64,000 bases of DNA from an uncultured Bacillaceae bacterium (GCA_937951955.1 CALGAD010000017.1:1-64000); one strand, 5' to 3'. Positions 8,402-17,988 are shown, counted from the first letter of the stretch. The notes: generated from the letters alone by a model not told the origin. Made by a program: numbers and translations.

Positions 8402-9877
8402 CTAGTAAAACCGCTTAAATCCATCAAAATGTTTTTTCCAGTATGCATTATCAAGACTTGCAATCTTGACACCGCTAGATGTCGCCGAGATAAATTGATT
8501 ATTTCCTAAATAGATGCCGACATGGGATATTCCGCTTTTATACGTGTTGGCAAAGAAGACGAGATCCCCAACTTGTGGTTCGGAAACATAGTATGAGCGG
8601 TTATAAAATCCTTCACTACTGTAGCGACCAAGCGAAAATCCAGCTTGATTGTAAACGTAATAAATAAAGCCACTGCAGTCAAATCCACTTGGACTGCTTC
8701 CACCCCATACATACGGAAGTCCAATGAAGCTTTTCGCAGTCTGGATGAGTTTATTCACATCGTATGTTCCGCTTACAACTTCTTGCTTACCGTCATTTAC
8801 CTGGTCCTTCCCTTTTTCACTTGGCCCGTAAATTGATAATTTTTGACCGGCATATATTAAATCTGAGGTTAAACCGTTCCACTGCTTTAAATTATTCACT
8901 GTAACGCCATATGTACGGGCAATTTTCCCTAACGTATCACCGGCTTTTACGGTATAGACGATTGTCGTTTGCCCAGAAGAGTCCGGCTCTGATTGATTAT
9001 TTCGTTCTTCTGGTTGAACCGGGACCTTATCCGTGCCTTTTATAATTAGTTTTTGTCCCGCATATATTAGATCTGACGATAAACCGTTCCATTGTTTTAA
9101 ATTGGCAACGGTCACGCCGTATTGAACAGCAATTTTACTTAACGTATCACCAGATTTGACCGTGTATGTTGTACCATCTGTAGTTTTTTTATTTGAATTC
9201 GATGTATTCGGAACTGTCGGTTCTGCAGAAGGCGCTGAATTCTTCGTATTGGAAACGATTAGTTTTTGACCTACATAAATTACATCTGAAGATAAGTTGT
9301 TCCATTTTTTCAAGTTTGCAATGCTCGTCCCAAATTGTTTGGAGATTTTCCAGAGACTATCACCTTTTTTAACTGTATACGTTTGACCAGATTGATTTGT
9401 CGCTTGTTGTTTATTCGTTACTGGCTGGCTATTCTTTGTTTGCTGATGATCCTTTGCTGGAGTTGTTGTTTCTTGAGGTGGGGCGACAAGTAATACATCC
9501 CCCGGAAATATCAATGTCGTATTTAAACGATTCCAGGTCATCAATTCGTTTAGTGAAATATTATGTTTAACGGCTATACGGCTTAACGTATCGCCCTTTT
9601 TCACGGTATAAGTAGTAGGTTTTTGGACTTTATCTTTTGTTACTTTGGAAGTATTCGTTCCTACCTCCAGCCGTTGATTAGGAAAAATAATATCGGATGT
9701 TAACCCATTTATTTTTTTCAATTGGGTTACGGTCGTATTATATGTTCTTGCAATTGACCATAGTGAATCCCCTGGTTTGACAACGTGAGTTGCTGCCTGG
9801 ACATCTTTTGCTCCCATTAATGCAGTAGCTAATGCAATACCTGCAGTAACAGAAGCAAGAGCCTTTTTCTTTTGCAC
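8402..9877 (-). CDS. lytF: five-LysM NlpC/P60 peptidoglycan endopeptidase, LytF-like
   Basis: This 491-residue secreted autolysin starts at GTG 9877 after AGGAGGGG. An N-terminal signal peptide (KKKALASVTAGIALATALMG) is followed by five LysM repeats beginning near residues 30, 90, 168, 236 and 306, joined by Ser/Thr/Asn-rich linkers. A C-terminal NlpC/P60 domain (about 375-491) holds the catalytic Cys in GFDCSGF, a His in SHVGIYLG and a further polar active-site residue. Such enzymes cut the D-gamma-glutamyl-meso-diaminopimelate bond in peptidoglycan at septa and poles. B. subtilis LytF has five LysM domains and nearly the same length; LytE and CwlS have fewer, hence the name. No sigma-D promoter was found upstream. 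The repeats near 305-350 and 235-280 are almost identical, a sign of recent duplication. Confidence 0.88.
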   Translation of the reverse strand: MQKKKALASVTAGIALATALMGAKDVQAATHVVKPGDSLWSIARTYNTTVTQLKKINGLTSDIIFPNQRLEVGTNTSKVTKDKVQKPTTYTVKKGDTLSRIAVKHNISLNELMTWNRLNTTLIFPGDVLLVAPPQETTTPAKDHQQTKNSQPVTNKQQATNQSGQTYTVKKGDSLWKISKQFGTSIANLKKWNNLSSDVIYVGQKLIVSNTKNSAPSAEPTVPNTSNSNKKTTDGTTYTVKSGDTLSKIAVQYGVTVANLKQWNGLSSDLIYAGQKLIIKGTDKVPVQPEERNNQSEPDSSGQTTIVYTVKAGDTLGKIARTYGVTVNNLKQWNGLTSDLIYAGQKLSIYGPSEKGKDQVNDGKQEVVSGTYDVNKLIQTAKSFIGLPYVWGGSSPSGFDCSGFIYYVYNQAGFSLGRYSSEGFYNRSYYVSEPQVGDLVFFANTYKSGISHVGIYLGNNQFISATSSGVKIASLDNAYWKKHFDGFKRFY

Positions 9878-10458
9878 TATACCCCTCCTAGCTAAGAAGT
9901 AATTCCTATCTTTCTATGAATAATTGACTACAATTCTATTATACTAAATTGCAACTATTTTGATAGTTAATTGCGAAATTTTTCGTTTTTTGTAAATAAT
10001 ATAGAACTTTATACCTATTCCATTCATGTTTCTAAAGTATCATATTTTTTACTATATTTATTGAATTTCCATCATGATAATTGATTCACATTTTTATGAA
10101 CAAAGCTTCGAATGAAAAATCCTCAAATTTCAACCATTATCCTTTCGGTTCATATAATGATCAAATTTTTATGTCCGCTCAAAACGGAATTATTGCTTAT
10201 GAAATGGATGTGTAGTGCAAATTTCCCGTCCGCTCTTTATTATCGGTCAAAATTAGGATTTTTCCCCTATTGTTAAAAAAGAATTATTCATTTATATTGT
10301 TTTTAATTATTATTTTAAAAAAATTATCAAATTCAAAATATTGTATGTTAAAATAGGATATATGAAAGCGAAATCATAACAATATAATTCTGAAATTATA
10401 TAACCGAAGGGATTGGGAGTTAGTAATAAAGGATCATTAAATTTTATAGAAAGGACGG
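9878..10458. other. gene-free stretch between divergent genes
   Basis: About 580 bp, extremely AT-rich. A TATAAT-like sequence about 60 bp upstream of the endopeptidase lies on its strand, but no good -35 was found. No ORF, hairpin with T-run or repeat stands out. Confidence 0.4.
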
Positions 10459-11019
10459 ATGGGATATTTGATGAATACCGCAATGACAGTTTCGATTGTA
10501 ATTGGTCTCGTGATAGCAATCATCCTTGTTATTGTCTTGGTATATAATCTAAGAAAATATCGGGGTTCAAAACTTCCGGATGTTGTCGAACAAAAAGGGA
10601 AATATGTCCATATGAATTGTCCACGATGCAATCATTTAAACTATGTTAATGAAAACAGCTACATCAAATTATGTAATAGTTGTGGCTGGAATTTAACAGA
10701 ACCGTATATTTTTACAAGTTGCGTGTTAAATATTAATGAAGAACTGGATATAGAAAAAATTTTCAACGATTTGAAGGAAAATGATCGGGTCTTTTTAAAG
10801 CGGGATTTATTCGTTGAGGAGGATATGGAGAAAATCGCCGTATTAAATAAAGAATATGAAAAAATCGGCTGGATTCCAGGAGATGTCAGTAAACAATTAA
10901 TCAATGACATTGAAATGAGCTCGAAAATCTACTCTATCATCAAAAAAATAAAGCCTTCCCGGGATATTGAAATATTGATTACCAACGATGCACAAAAGCT
11001 TTATAGCGAAGGGACTTGA
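10459..11019 (+). CDS. membrane-anchored zinc-ribbon protein, unknown function
   Basis: The protein has 186 residues from ATG 10459; ATG 10471 (182 residues) is equally possible because the AAAGGA site is very close to the first and GGATGGGA precedes the second. One N-terminal membrane helix (about residues 7-28) is followed by a treble-clef or ribbon-like CPRC-x15-CNSCGW segment (about residues 54-74) that should bind zinc. A charged alpha/beta tail of about 110 residues lacks recognisable motifs. I do not recognise the family. Topology suggests that the ribbon is cytosolic, which is inference. It has its own terminator downstream and no co-directional partner. Confidence 0.7.
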   Translation: MGYLMNTAMTVSIVIGLVIAIILVIVLVYNLRKYRGSKLPDVVEQKGKYVHMNCPRCNHLNYVNENSYIKLCNSCGWNLTEPYIFTSCVLNINEELDIEKIFNDLKENDRVFLKRDLFVEEDMEKIAVLNKEYEKIGWIPGDVSKQLINDIEMSSKIYSIIKKIKPSRDIEILITNDAQKLYSEGT

Positions 11020-11054
11020 ATTTCGCAAAACCTTTGTATAAATCACATGCACAT

Positions 11055-11093
11055 GTGGCAGGATCTGTTCCTACTACGGTCCTGTCACTTTTT
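11055..11093 (+). terminator. terminator of the zinc-ribbon gene
   Basis: Stem GTGGCAGGA/TCCTGTCAC with one G-U-type mismatch, followed by TTTTT. Confidence 0.8.
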
Positions 11094-11271
11094 AATGAAA
11101 AATTCCAGGAAATTCATCTATAAAATGACCTTTCAGAAAATGATTTTCTACAAGTATCCTCAGCTAATATAGAACATAAAAATTGTGGCGACTTATCAAA
11201 ATTAGGTGAGTAACCAGTAGAGTTTGTTTAAAACAACCGGGCTATTGAAAGTAACCAAATGATTAAAATTC

Positions 11272-11305
11272 AAAAAAAACTAGCTGTAGCCATTGCCACA
11301 ACTAG
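11272..11305 (-). terminator. terminator of the alcohol dehydrogenase gene
   Basis: Imperfect 11-bp stem CTAGCTGTAGC/GCCACAACTAG with a CATT loop. On the minus strand it runs into seven or more T's. Confidence 0.7.
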
Positions 11306-11344
11306 AAATTCATCATGCTTTTTTGATAGTCGTAAATCGCGTGA

Positions 11345-12472
11345 TTAAAATTTAATAACAATCCTTCCTGCATTACCTTCGGCAAGCTTGTCGAACCCTT
11401 CATTTATTTCATCAAGAGAAATATAATCGGTAACCAATCGATCGACAGGCAACCGATTTTGTTTATAAAGTTGAATAAACTTCGGAATATCTCTATCCGG
11501 AACGCAGCTACCAATATATGAACCTTTAATCGTCCTTTCATCCACCGTCAACGTCACTTGTGGAAAGGAAAAATGATGTTCCGGATGGGGCAGACCTGTT
11601 GTAACTGTTGTCCCTCCGCGTTTGGTTATACCATAAGCAACTTCCATCGCCGCTACCGCTCCCGCCGTTTCAAAGGCGTAATCAACCCCACCGCCGGTAG
11701 CTTCCTTTACTTTTTCTACGACATTCGAATCTTTCGAATTAAACACATCGGTCGCTCCGAGCTCTTTTGCCATTTGTAATTTTTTATCATTTATATCGAT
11801 GGCAATAATGCGGGAGGCACCGGATGCAACGACTCCCATCAAGGCACTTAAACCTACACCGCCCAGTCCAACTACAGCTACAGTTCTACCTAAATTGATC
11901 TTCGCTGCGTTGACAACAGCTCCGATACCGGTAATGACGGCACAGCCGAAAAGTGCAAGCTTTTCAAAAGGAATATCTTGATCGGTAATTTTCACTACAG
12001 AACTTCTTGAAACAACGACATAATCAGAAAAGGCAGAAACACCGACATGGTGGTGGACCGGTTCATCTCCGGCAAAAAGACGGACCCCACCGCCTAACAA
12101 AGTTCCTTCTGTATTCGCTTTTGCACCTTCTTCACACAAAGAAGGTCGGCCTTCCTTGCATGGCTGACATTTTCCACAACTTGGCATAAATACACAGACT
12201 ACGTGATCACCAGGTTGTAAATCGTCAACTCCTTCTCCTACTTCTTCCACAATTCCACTCGCTTCATGTCCTAATGCCATCGGTAGCGGGCGCGGCCTTG
12301 AGCCATCGATGACCGATAAATCGGAATGACAGAGGCTCGCAGCTTTAATTTTAACTAGAACTTCACCGTATTGCGGCGGTTTTAATTCCAAAGTTTCGAT
12401 AGTAATCGGCCGACTTTTTGCATACGGTCTTTCTAAGCCCATTTCTCGTAAAACCGCTGCTCTTACTTTCAT
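11345..12472 (-). CDS. zinc-dependent alcohol dehydrogenase (MDR superfamily)
   Basis: This 375-residue medium-chain dehydrogenase has the catalytic zinc ligands Cys in SLCHSD and His-Glu in GHEASG, and the structural zinc site CGKCQPCKEGRPSLC at about residues 99-113. The nucleotide-binding motif GLGGVG is near residues 199-204. The Asp in IAIDIN points to NAD(H). The length and the extra loop are like class III or benzyl-alcohol-type enzymes and B. subtilis AdhB. The substrate alcohol or aldehyde is not decidable from sequence. The start ATG follows GGAGGGTGACGA. The lactonase-like gene upstream is on the same strand, about 360 bp away; a shared role is possible but unproven. Confidence 0.9.
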   Translation of the reverse strand: MKVRAAVLREMGLERPYAKSRPITIETLELKPPQYGEVLVKIKAASLCHSDLSVIDGSRPRPLPMALGHEASGIVEEVGEGVDDLQPGDHVVCVFMPSCGKCQPCKEGRPSLCEEGAKANTEGTLLGGGVRLFAGDEPVHHHVGVSAFSDYVVVSRSSVVKITDQDIPFEKLALFGCAVITGIGAVVNAAKINLGRTVAVVGLGGVGLSALMGVVASGASRIIAIDINDKKLQMAKELGATDVFNSKDSNVVEKVKEATGGGVDYAFETAGAVAAMEVAYGITKRGGTTVTTGLPHPEHHFSFPQVTLTVDERTIKGSYIGSCVPDRDIPKFIQLYKQNRLPVDRLVTDYISLDEINEGFDKLAEGNAGRIVIKF

Positions 12473-12827
12473 TCGTCACCCTCCAATCGTTCATTAATAA
12501 ATGAAGATGGACCCTAATAATCTTGATATCCGTCATCTGTTCCAGCGCATATTTTATGCCTTCTATCCCACTTTTCTCCCTTTAACCCTATAGGGAATAT
12601 GCTCAAAAGGGTTTACTAAAACATCGTTAATCCATACGCACCCATTTCCAGGGCAGCAGCAACGTGAAATGGCTGATTTCAATCAACTGTAAAAATACTG
12701 ATCTGTAAGCCATAATCTGAATTTTTATCCGTAGCAATTTGGTATGACTGTTTCGGGTAATTTCCCAACCTTTTTGTTTAAATTAGCCCCAGTTTTAAGA
12801 AGAAGAAAACCGGGGCTATTGATGGGA
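12473..12827 (-). other. gene-free stretch with terminator-like hairpin
   Basis: About 355 bp between two minus-strand genes. At 12784-12818 the arms TAGCCCC-A-GTTTT and AAAAC-C-GGGGCTA form a strong hairpin directly after the lactonase stop. The minus-strand T-run is short, so termination may be partial and read through into the dehydrogenase. The rest has no recognisable feature. Confidence 0.5.
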
Positions 12828-13661
12828 TTATTCGTAATATCCTTCAGTAGACTTTCTTAACGTTTTAAATTGTTCCGCATCATGTCCATACCAGATTTGT
12901 GAATTCGTTCGTTGGGCATATTTTCTTATTCTATCGACCGTTTTCATATAGCCAATAGAATCATAGATAATACCTGGCAATCTTACCGGTGGTCCGAAGT
13001 TTTCTGCAGAATATATGGCATCCGATGCCAAAATAATTCCACCTTCTCCCGGTAGATTTACGTGCAAACCTAACATTCCGTAAGCATGACCGGGACCAAA
13101 ATTTAAGATTTTTATACCAGAAACGAGTTCAATTTCATCCTCATCTGGAGTTATGGTTCTCCATTTTAAATCATTTTTAATCCACGCATCAATATCTGCC
13201 CAAATATAAGCACCAAGTTCTTTAGACATGGCATACTGTTTCATGACATTTGAGAATTCATTGTCATGCACGATAATAGTCGCATTTGTAAAATATTCGA
13301 GGCAGCCTGCATGATCTAGATGTAAATGGGAAGCAACGACGTATTTAATATCCTCGGGTCGGACTTTTAATTGTTCGAGACGATTTATTAAGTAGCACGA
13401 TTCATCCTGGAAACTGGGAAAGAATTTTTGCACACTTTGCGGCCAGCGGCCATTTTCTCCCATTCCTTCCGGATTGCAGCCCGTATCAAAAAGAATCTTC
13501 CCATCCGGATGGTCAATCAATATAGCATAAACGGGAAATTCAATAAACTCTGCGGGTGGATTCGGGTTGTCAATGCTCGCAGGATTGTGCATGGCGACCA
13601 TATAGTTTTTGTCCATTTTCATCGTCCCCGTATCGAGGACATACAGCTTCGGTTTACTCAT
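12828..13661 (-). CDS. metallo-beta-lactamase-fold hydrolase, N-acyl-homoserine-lactonase family
   Basis: The protein has 277 residues from ATG 13661, which follows GGAGGGAGAAAAC; an in-frame TTG at 13676 overlaps that site. It carries the dinuclear zinc motif SHLHLDHAG (about residues 110-118), the later His in FGPGHAYG, Asp in LASDAIY and His in YGHDAEQ. This set and the length of about 280 residues match the lactonase branch (AttM/AiiB/AhlS type) that opens the lactone ring of acyl-homoserine-lactone signals; promiscuous lactone hydrolysis is also known there. It is cytosolic. A cre-like sequence lies 86 bp upstream, so carbon control is possible. A different small-molecule lactone or ester substrate is the main alternative. 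Confidence 0.8.
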   Translation of the reverse strand: MSKPKLYVLDTGTMKMDKNYMVAMHNPASIDNPNPPAEFIEFPVYAILIDHPDGKILFDTGCNPEGMGENGRWPQSVQKFFPSFQDESCYLINRLEQLKVRPEDIKYVVASHLHLDHAGCLEYFTNATIIVHDNEFSNVMKQYAMSKELGAYIWADIDAWIKNDLKWRTITPDEDEIELVSGIKILNFGPGHAYGMLGLHVNLPGEGGIILASDAIYSAENFGPPVRLPGIIYDSIGYMKTVDRIRKYAQRTNSQIWYGHDAEQFKTLRKSTEGYYE

Positions 13662-13746
13662 GTTTTCTCCCTCCAAACGAATTTTTTATTCAACCCTGCC
13701 AATTCTGGCAAGGTTACATCCTGACAAAGGGACCATAGAAAATTTG

Positions 13747-13760
13747 CGTAATCGCTTACA
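13747..13760 (-). promoter_or_regulatory. cre-like site upstream of the lactonase gene
   Basis: CGTAATCGCTTACA agrees with the CcpA cre consensus at 12 of 14 positions, including the central CG. It is 86 bp upstream of the lactonase start. The match is imperfect, so this is only a candidate. Confidence 0.35.
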
Positions 13761-14119
13761 AAACTTTATGAATTAAGGACTATTTTCTATAATTCTTTTT
13801 TATTGGTCAGGTTTTTGGATACAGGTTTATTAAATACTATTATGGAATATATTATCAGAATCTTCAATACTTTCCATATATTTTTATTATATAATCTCAG
13901 TTTAACAGATTGTAAAATTTGTTTTTTAAAATATTCAATTTTCAGGAGACTTATCATAGATTTGCTGTTTATTTGGTAAATAAGAAAAAAAGTTATTTTT
14001 AATGCTAAATCGTGAGCATTTGTTAACCCTCCAACTTATATCTATCGAAAAAATAAAAATGATATCACTCTTTTCTTGTTCACAAAATACAATCTTGCTT
14101 CTTTAGTTGAATTTCGTTG

Positions 14120-14144
14120 ACAAATCAAAATAATTATGATTTGT
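14120..14144. promoter_or_regulatory. perfect dyad overlapping a TTGACA box, MFS promoter region
   Basis: ACAAATCA and TGATTTGT form an exact 8-bp inverted repeat around a 9-bp A/T spacer, 75 bp upstream of the MFS gene. A TTGACA (14117-14122) overlaps the left arm. The arrangement looks like an operator for a dimeric repressor. The rest of the 13662-14218 spacer is AT-rich without other features, apart from the cre-like site at 13747. Confidence 0.45.
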
Positions 14145-14218
14145 TGAAGGTATTAAATCATTACGCCTCATTGAGCGGTTTCACAGTATGATTAAATGAA
14201 TGAAAGTGAGGATTTTTT

Positions 14219-15397
14219 ATGGCCAGCCAGCAGCCCGGGCTTGCGATGAGCCGTTTTAATCCAAAGGCCATATCCACATTCAGCCTGTCCCATTTTCTCA
14301 ATGATTTAGTGACAACCGGTATGGTCCCGGCTTTGGTCGTTTTATATAAACAGGCCTTTCAGTTAAACTATACTCAATCAACCCTAATCGTCCTTGTCTC
14401 GTATTTAACCTCCTCTATCACCCAGCCCATATTCGGCATGCTAACAGACAAAAAGCCAAGGGTTTGGTTTTATCCGCTTGGTGTATTTCTATCGGTATCC
14501 GGTCTGGCTTTAACGGGGATTGCGCCTTCTTACCCCTGGCTGTTATTATTTGTGGCGATTTCAGGCTTTGGTTCGGGAATATTCCACCCGGAAGCATCCC
14601 GCGGCACGCATTTGGCAGCAGGCAATCGAAAAGGATTTTCCCAGGCTCTATTTCAAGTTGGCGGAAATGCCGGGCAAGCGTTTGGTCCTTTAATGATTCC
14701 TTTATTCCTTATCTTTACCGGTATCGAGGGCTTAATCTGGCTACTGCCGGTGGCATTTTTAACTTTGTTTGTCACCATTCCCTATGTCCCCTGGTTAAAG
14801 GAAAATGCCCGTATAATGAAAAAATCCGCAAAGAAAATAGCCGGTAAAAACCGGCCGTTCTCGGCAGCTTTATTAGTTTTGATTATTACGCTCCGCTCCT
14901 TTTGCCAGGTTGGAATCGTCATCTTTTTACCTTTTTACTTGACGGACATGAGCTTAGAAAAAGTGGAAATTTTAAATTTCCTTTTCGTCGGTGCTGGCGC
15001 TCTTGGCACATTAATCGGGGGAATTAGCTCGGACCGAATCGGCATGAAACGGATCCTCGTTAGTTCAATGGCACTCGCTACACCTTTCAGTTTGTTATTT
15101 GCTTATTTAGATGGAGTTTTAGCAATAATTGATCTATTTTTGTTCGGATTCTTCGTACTGTCTTCATTTTCTGTTTCTGTTGTCTATATGCAGCGGTTAC
15201 TACCGCAAAATGTCGCTCTAGCTTCCGGTTTATCCATTGGTTTTGGCGTTGGTGCTGGTGGAATTGGTTCGATTATCATGGGTGGTATGTCGGATCTCTT
15301 TGGCGTCAATACTGTCTTTATTCTGTTATCATTGTTACCTTTAATCGGTGCTTTCCTGTCCATATTTTTACCTAGCGAAAAAAAGCTTTCCCTCTAA
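14219..15397 (+). CDS. MFS transporter, fosmidomycin-resistance (Fsr) type
   Basis: This 392-residue major facilitator has about twelve hydrophobic segments in two halves separated by a basic loop (KKSAKKIAGK, about residues 202-211). The segment GSGIFHPEASRGTHLAAG (about residues 119-136) and the FQVGGNAGQAFGPL motif are typical of the Fsr-like branch, which exports fosmidomycin and other small molecules by proton antiport. The true substrate here is unknown. The ATG at 14219 is preceded by GTGAGG. It is monocistronic with a strong terminator. The dyad at 14120 may regulate it. Confidence 0.87.
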   Translation: MASQQPGLAMSRFNPKAISTFSLSHFLNDLVTTGMVPALVVLYKQAFQLNYTQSTLIVLVSYLTSSITQPIFGMLTDKKPRVWFYPLGVFLSVSGLALTGIAPSYPWLLLFVAISGFGSGIFHPEASRGTHLAAGNRKGFSQALFQVGGNAGQAFGPLMIPLFLIFTGIEGLIWLLPVAFLTLFVTIPYVPWLKENARIMKKSAKKIAGKNRPFSAALLVLIITLRSFCQVGIVIFLPFYLTDMSLEKVEILNFLFVGAGALGTLIGGISSDRIGMKRILVSSMALATPFSLLFAYLDGVLAIIDLFLFGFFVLSSFSVSVVYMQRLLPQNVALASGLSIGFGVGAGGIGSIIMGGMSDLFGVNTVFILLSLLPLIGAFLSIFLPSEKKLSL

Positions 15398-15427
15398 CGG
15401 ATACCTTGTAGGAGGGAAAGCTCATTT
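15384..15427. terminator. terminator between convergent MFS and YdcF-type genes
   Basis: An 11-bp perfect stem AGCTTTCCCTC/GAGGGAAAGCT that starts inside the last codons of the MFS gene, followed by CATTTTT on the plus strand and by an A-run on the left that would serve the minus strand. Confidence 0.8.
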
Positions 15428-15448
15428 TTCTATCTCATCGCACACTTT

Positions 15449-16078
15449 TTAAAAGAAATCCGACATATTAAAGAGTGGTACATATTCCATGATTTTTTCC
15501 AACGCAAAGCGAAGTAAATAGCCTGTATAGTAAACAACTTCTTTAACAAAAAAGGGGAATTTCGTTTTAAAAGTCTCAAAAGCAGAGGTATCGGTTGGAG
15601 ATGAATAAGCTTCTATACCGAGATGCTCTGAAATGACCTTTGCCCGCTTCATATGTAGAGGGTCACTGACGATGATAAAGGTGTGCAAATCATATTGTAA
15701 GGCTAGCGCATAAGCATTTTTTAAATTTTCTTCCGTATTCATGGAATTGACTTCAATCAATATATCATGTTCAGGGATATTTTGTTCCAGCGCATAAATT
15801 TTCCCCACTTCCGCTTCAGCTAGATCCGCCTCAATCCGTTTCCCGCCAGTAAAGATAATTTTATCGACATACCCCTGTTCATACAGCCAAATAGCATGAT
15901 TGATTCTTTCCCGAAATACGGGCGAAGGCTCCCTTCCCCATGCAGCCGCCCCAAGAACAATGGCGGCATCCGCTTTTTTCAATTCATTCACGTGGCTATA
16001 GGTGTATATACTAATAGAAGAATATCCAATTAGGAGTATGAATGCGAAAATAATGAGTTTGACAATTTTTTTAATCAT
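15449..16078 (-). CDS. YdcF/SanA-family membrane protein (DUF218)
   Basis: The protein has 209 residues from the ATG at 16078, preceded by GAAGGAC; an upstream in-frame start at 16138 lacks a good site and would put a polar extension before the membrane anchor. One N-terminal helix (about residues 3-22) precedes the DUF218 domain with the motifs AIVLGAAAWG, FTGGKR and the late ISEHLGI segment. SanA/YdcF proteins are envelope-associated and are linked to barrier function or peptidoglycan precursor handling; the reaction is not known. It is monocistronic, convergent with the MFS gene. Confidence 0.82.
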   Translation of the reverse strand: MIKKIVKLIIFAFILLIGYSSISIYTYSHVNELKKADAAIVLGAAAWGREPSPVFRERINHAIWLYEQGYVDKIIFTGGKRIEADLAEAEVGKIYALEQNIPEHDILIEVNSMNTEENLKNAYALALQYDLHTFIIVSDPLHMKRAKVISEHLGIEAYSSPTDTSAFETFKTKFPFFVKEVVYYTGYLLRFALEKIMEYVPLFNMSDFF

Positions 16079-16383
16079 TCGTTCAAGTCCTTCACACCGT
16101 TTCTCCGTTTTCTTTTCCCTTGAAAAGCATTGCAACAATTATGTATTTGTATGATAATGAAATTGAGATTTGCGGTACTAAATCGTTCTGAACAAAATCA
16201 TCTTATCATATCCCGATAAACCAACCAAGAGGTATTAATTTCTAAATACACTATAAATTATTCAAGAAATCTGTCAAGCGGACTTTTTTCTAATGTACTT
16301 GGGTCAACATTTGTTGAATTTTTAGCACCGGAATAAGCTTCTCAATCCGCTTACAATCCACGTAATACTAAGGAGTGTCCATC

Positions 16384-16833
16384 ATGAGAATATGGTTAAC
16401 CATTGCAGGATTTTTGATCGCACTTTTTACTGTTTCTACGATTGTGATGGACAAAATTTATTCCAAACGTCTGGAACTCGATGAAATGAACTTATTATAT
16501 AAATGTAATGAATGTGGAAAGCTTCATCGTAAGTACCAGGAAGAAATCCAAATTCGTCTTGATAAAAATTATCCTTCTTATCATCGCTGCCCGCATTGTT
16601 ACAAACCTGCCAGCCTATATAGCGGTGAGGAATATCCATGGATGATCACCAATCCCGAGGCTCCCAAATTGCGTTTACGGGACTTGAGAAAAATTAAAAA
16701 ACTCATTCATGATGTGGAACAGTATCGGAAAATGGATCGCAGCATAGAAAAATTTTTATATTATTATCGCATCCTTCCCGCAAAAGAAAAAAGCAAAAAA
16801 AATCAAGCGGAGATGGACAATCGCCGTTTATGA
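16384..16833 (+). CDS. membrane-anchored zinc-binding protein, unknown function
   Basis: The protein has 149 residues from ATG 16384, eight bases after AAGGAG; the in-frame GTG at 16375 overlaps that site. One N-terminal membrane helix (about residues 1-20) is followed by CNEC (about 40-43) and CPHC (about 68-71), a four-cysteine zinc site, and then a basic, helical C-terminal tail. The protein resembles the product at 10459 in architecture, not in sequence. I do not recognise a family. No partner gene or clear terminator is seen. Confidence 0.65.
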   Translation: MRIWLTIAGFLIALFTVSTIVMDKIYSKRLELDEMNLLYKCNECGKLHRKYQEEIQIRLDKNYPSYHRCPHCYKPASLYSGEEYPWMITNPEAPKLRLRDLRKIKKLIHDVEQYRKMDRSIEKFLYYYRILPAKEKSKKNQAEMDNRRL

Positions 16834-17046
16834 ACCTGTACCCTCCTGATCATGCTTGCCATGTTTCCCTATCAAGACAAAGCAAAGCTCTCCCCGCCTT
16901 GCCATTTCCGTTTGAAAAATTATTTCCACAATTTTTCCGTTTTTATGAAACAAAATGATGTGTGAAACGTCTAATTATATAGGAATTATTTTTACAGGTG
17001 GAGAAATTTTGTGTTCACTTTCCGCCGGGAATGGGGAGATGGAAAG

Positions 17047-17934
17047 ATGGAAAAAAAGCGAATCATTCCTGTTCTAATATCTATATTGTTTATTTATGCT
17101 GGGTTATTTTTTATGTATATTGGAACAAGTCAATTGATGAACGAGCGTTCCACTAAAACGATGCCAGACCCGCAAACGATAAAAGCGGAAAAAGGGATGC
17201 TTGGCGCAACCCTCATCGAACGAAATGAACCGATAGCGGTATCACAGGAAGTAACCCCCGTCAGCAATGAAATCCCTCCACAAGACGAAAACCATTCCGA
17301 GACAAAAACAAATAAACAAAATACACAAGCATTAACGAATGACGAAGTGAGGCTAATCGTTCACGAACGGATTCAAACTCTTTTTTCCACACTGCAAAAT
17401 TTAGGTGAACAATACGGCTGGGATTTTCAAAATCCCGGTGATTATAGCACGATCAAACAAGAACTTTCCACCCAAGTAAGTGAGGAATTTGCCAACAACG
17501 AGTTAAAAATTCTCGCGGAACATTACTATTGTAATTGTGACATCAGCTTTCATCCATATTATCAGGGGAAAGTGGGATTTTCCTCTGAGCAATTGTCGGA
17601 AAATCACATCAAGGCTTACGTGTTAGAACCTGCTAACGGTTTGGAAAATATGGGATATATTTGGACAATTGAACTGCTCAATGAATGCGGCACATGGAAA
17701 ATGCATAAAATGTCAGCGCAATCGGTCGAAGGGATGGATCTGCAACTGACCGTAGAAGATGCGAAAGAGATTATTGCATATGAATATCAAGGCGAGGCCA
17801 CCTTTATAAAAGAATACAACTCAAAAGAAGCAGGTGGTAAAGCTTATTTGTTTAAAGTCGTCACTCCTTATATGGAATTTCATGTGGCTATTAGTGCAAA
17901 AGATACAAGATTCGTGGAAGATTTTTCATTATAA
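17047..17934 (+). CDS. single-pass membrane protein with extracytoplasmic domain, unknown
   Basis: The protein has 295 residues from ATG 17047 (GGGGAG upstream). The GTG at 17011 has an even better GGTGGAG site but adds twelve charged residues before the helix, so the choice is open. A helix at about residues 5-27 is followed by a polar, probably disordered linker (about 30-100) rich in Glu, Asn and Pro. A folded domain (about 100-295) contains a YYCNCD motif and many aromatic residues. The design suggests an envelope sensor or lipid-anchored stress protein, but no known domain was recognised. The terminator at 17989 closes the unit. Confidence 0.65.
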   Translation: MEKKRIIPVLISILFIYAGLFFMYIGTSQLMNERSTKTMPDPQTIKAEKGMLGATLIERNEPIAVSQEVTPVSNEIPPQDENHSETKTNKQNTQALTNDEVRLIVHERIQTLFSTLQNLGEQYGWDFQNPGDYSTIKQELSTQVSEEFANNELKILAEHYYCNCDISFHPYYQGKVGFSSEQLSENHIKAYVLEPANGLENMGYIWTIELLNECGTWKMHKMSAQSVEGMDLQLTVEDAKEIIAYEYQGEATFIKEYNSKEAGGKAYLFKVVTPYMEFHVAISAKDTRFVEDFSL

Positions 17935-17988
17935 AAACATCCATAATCATTGGCTTACAGCTATGAATGCAAAAACTTTTTCACACAA

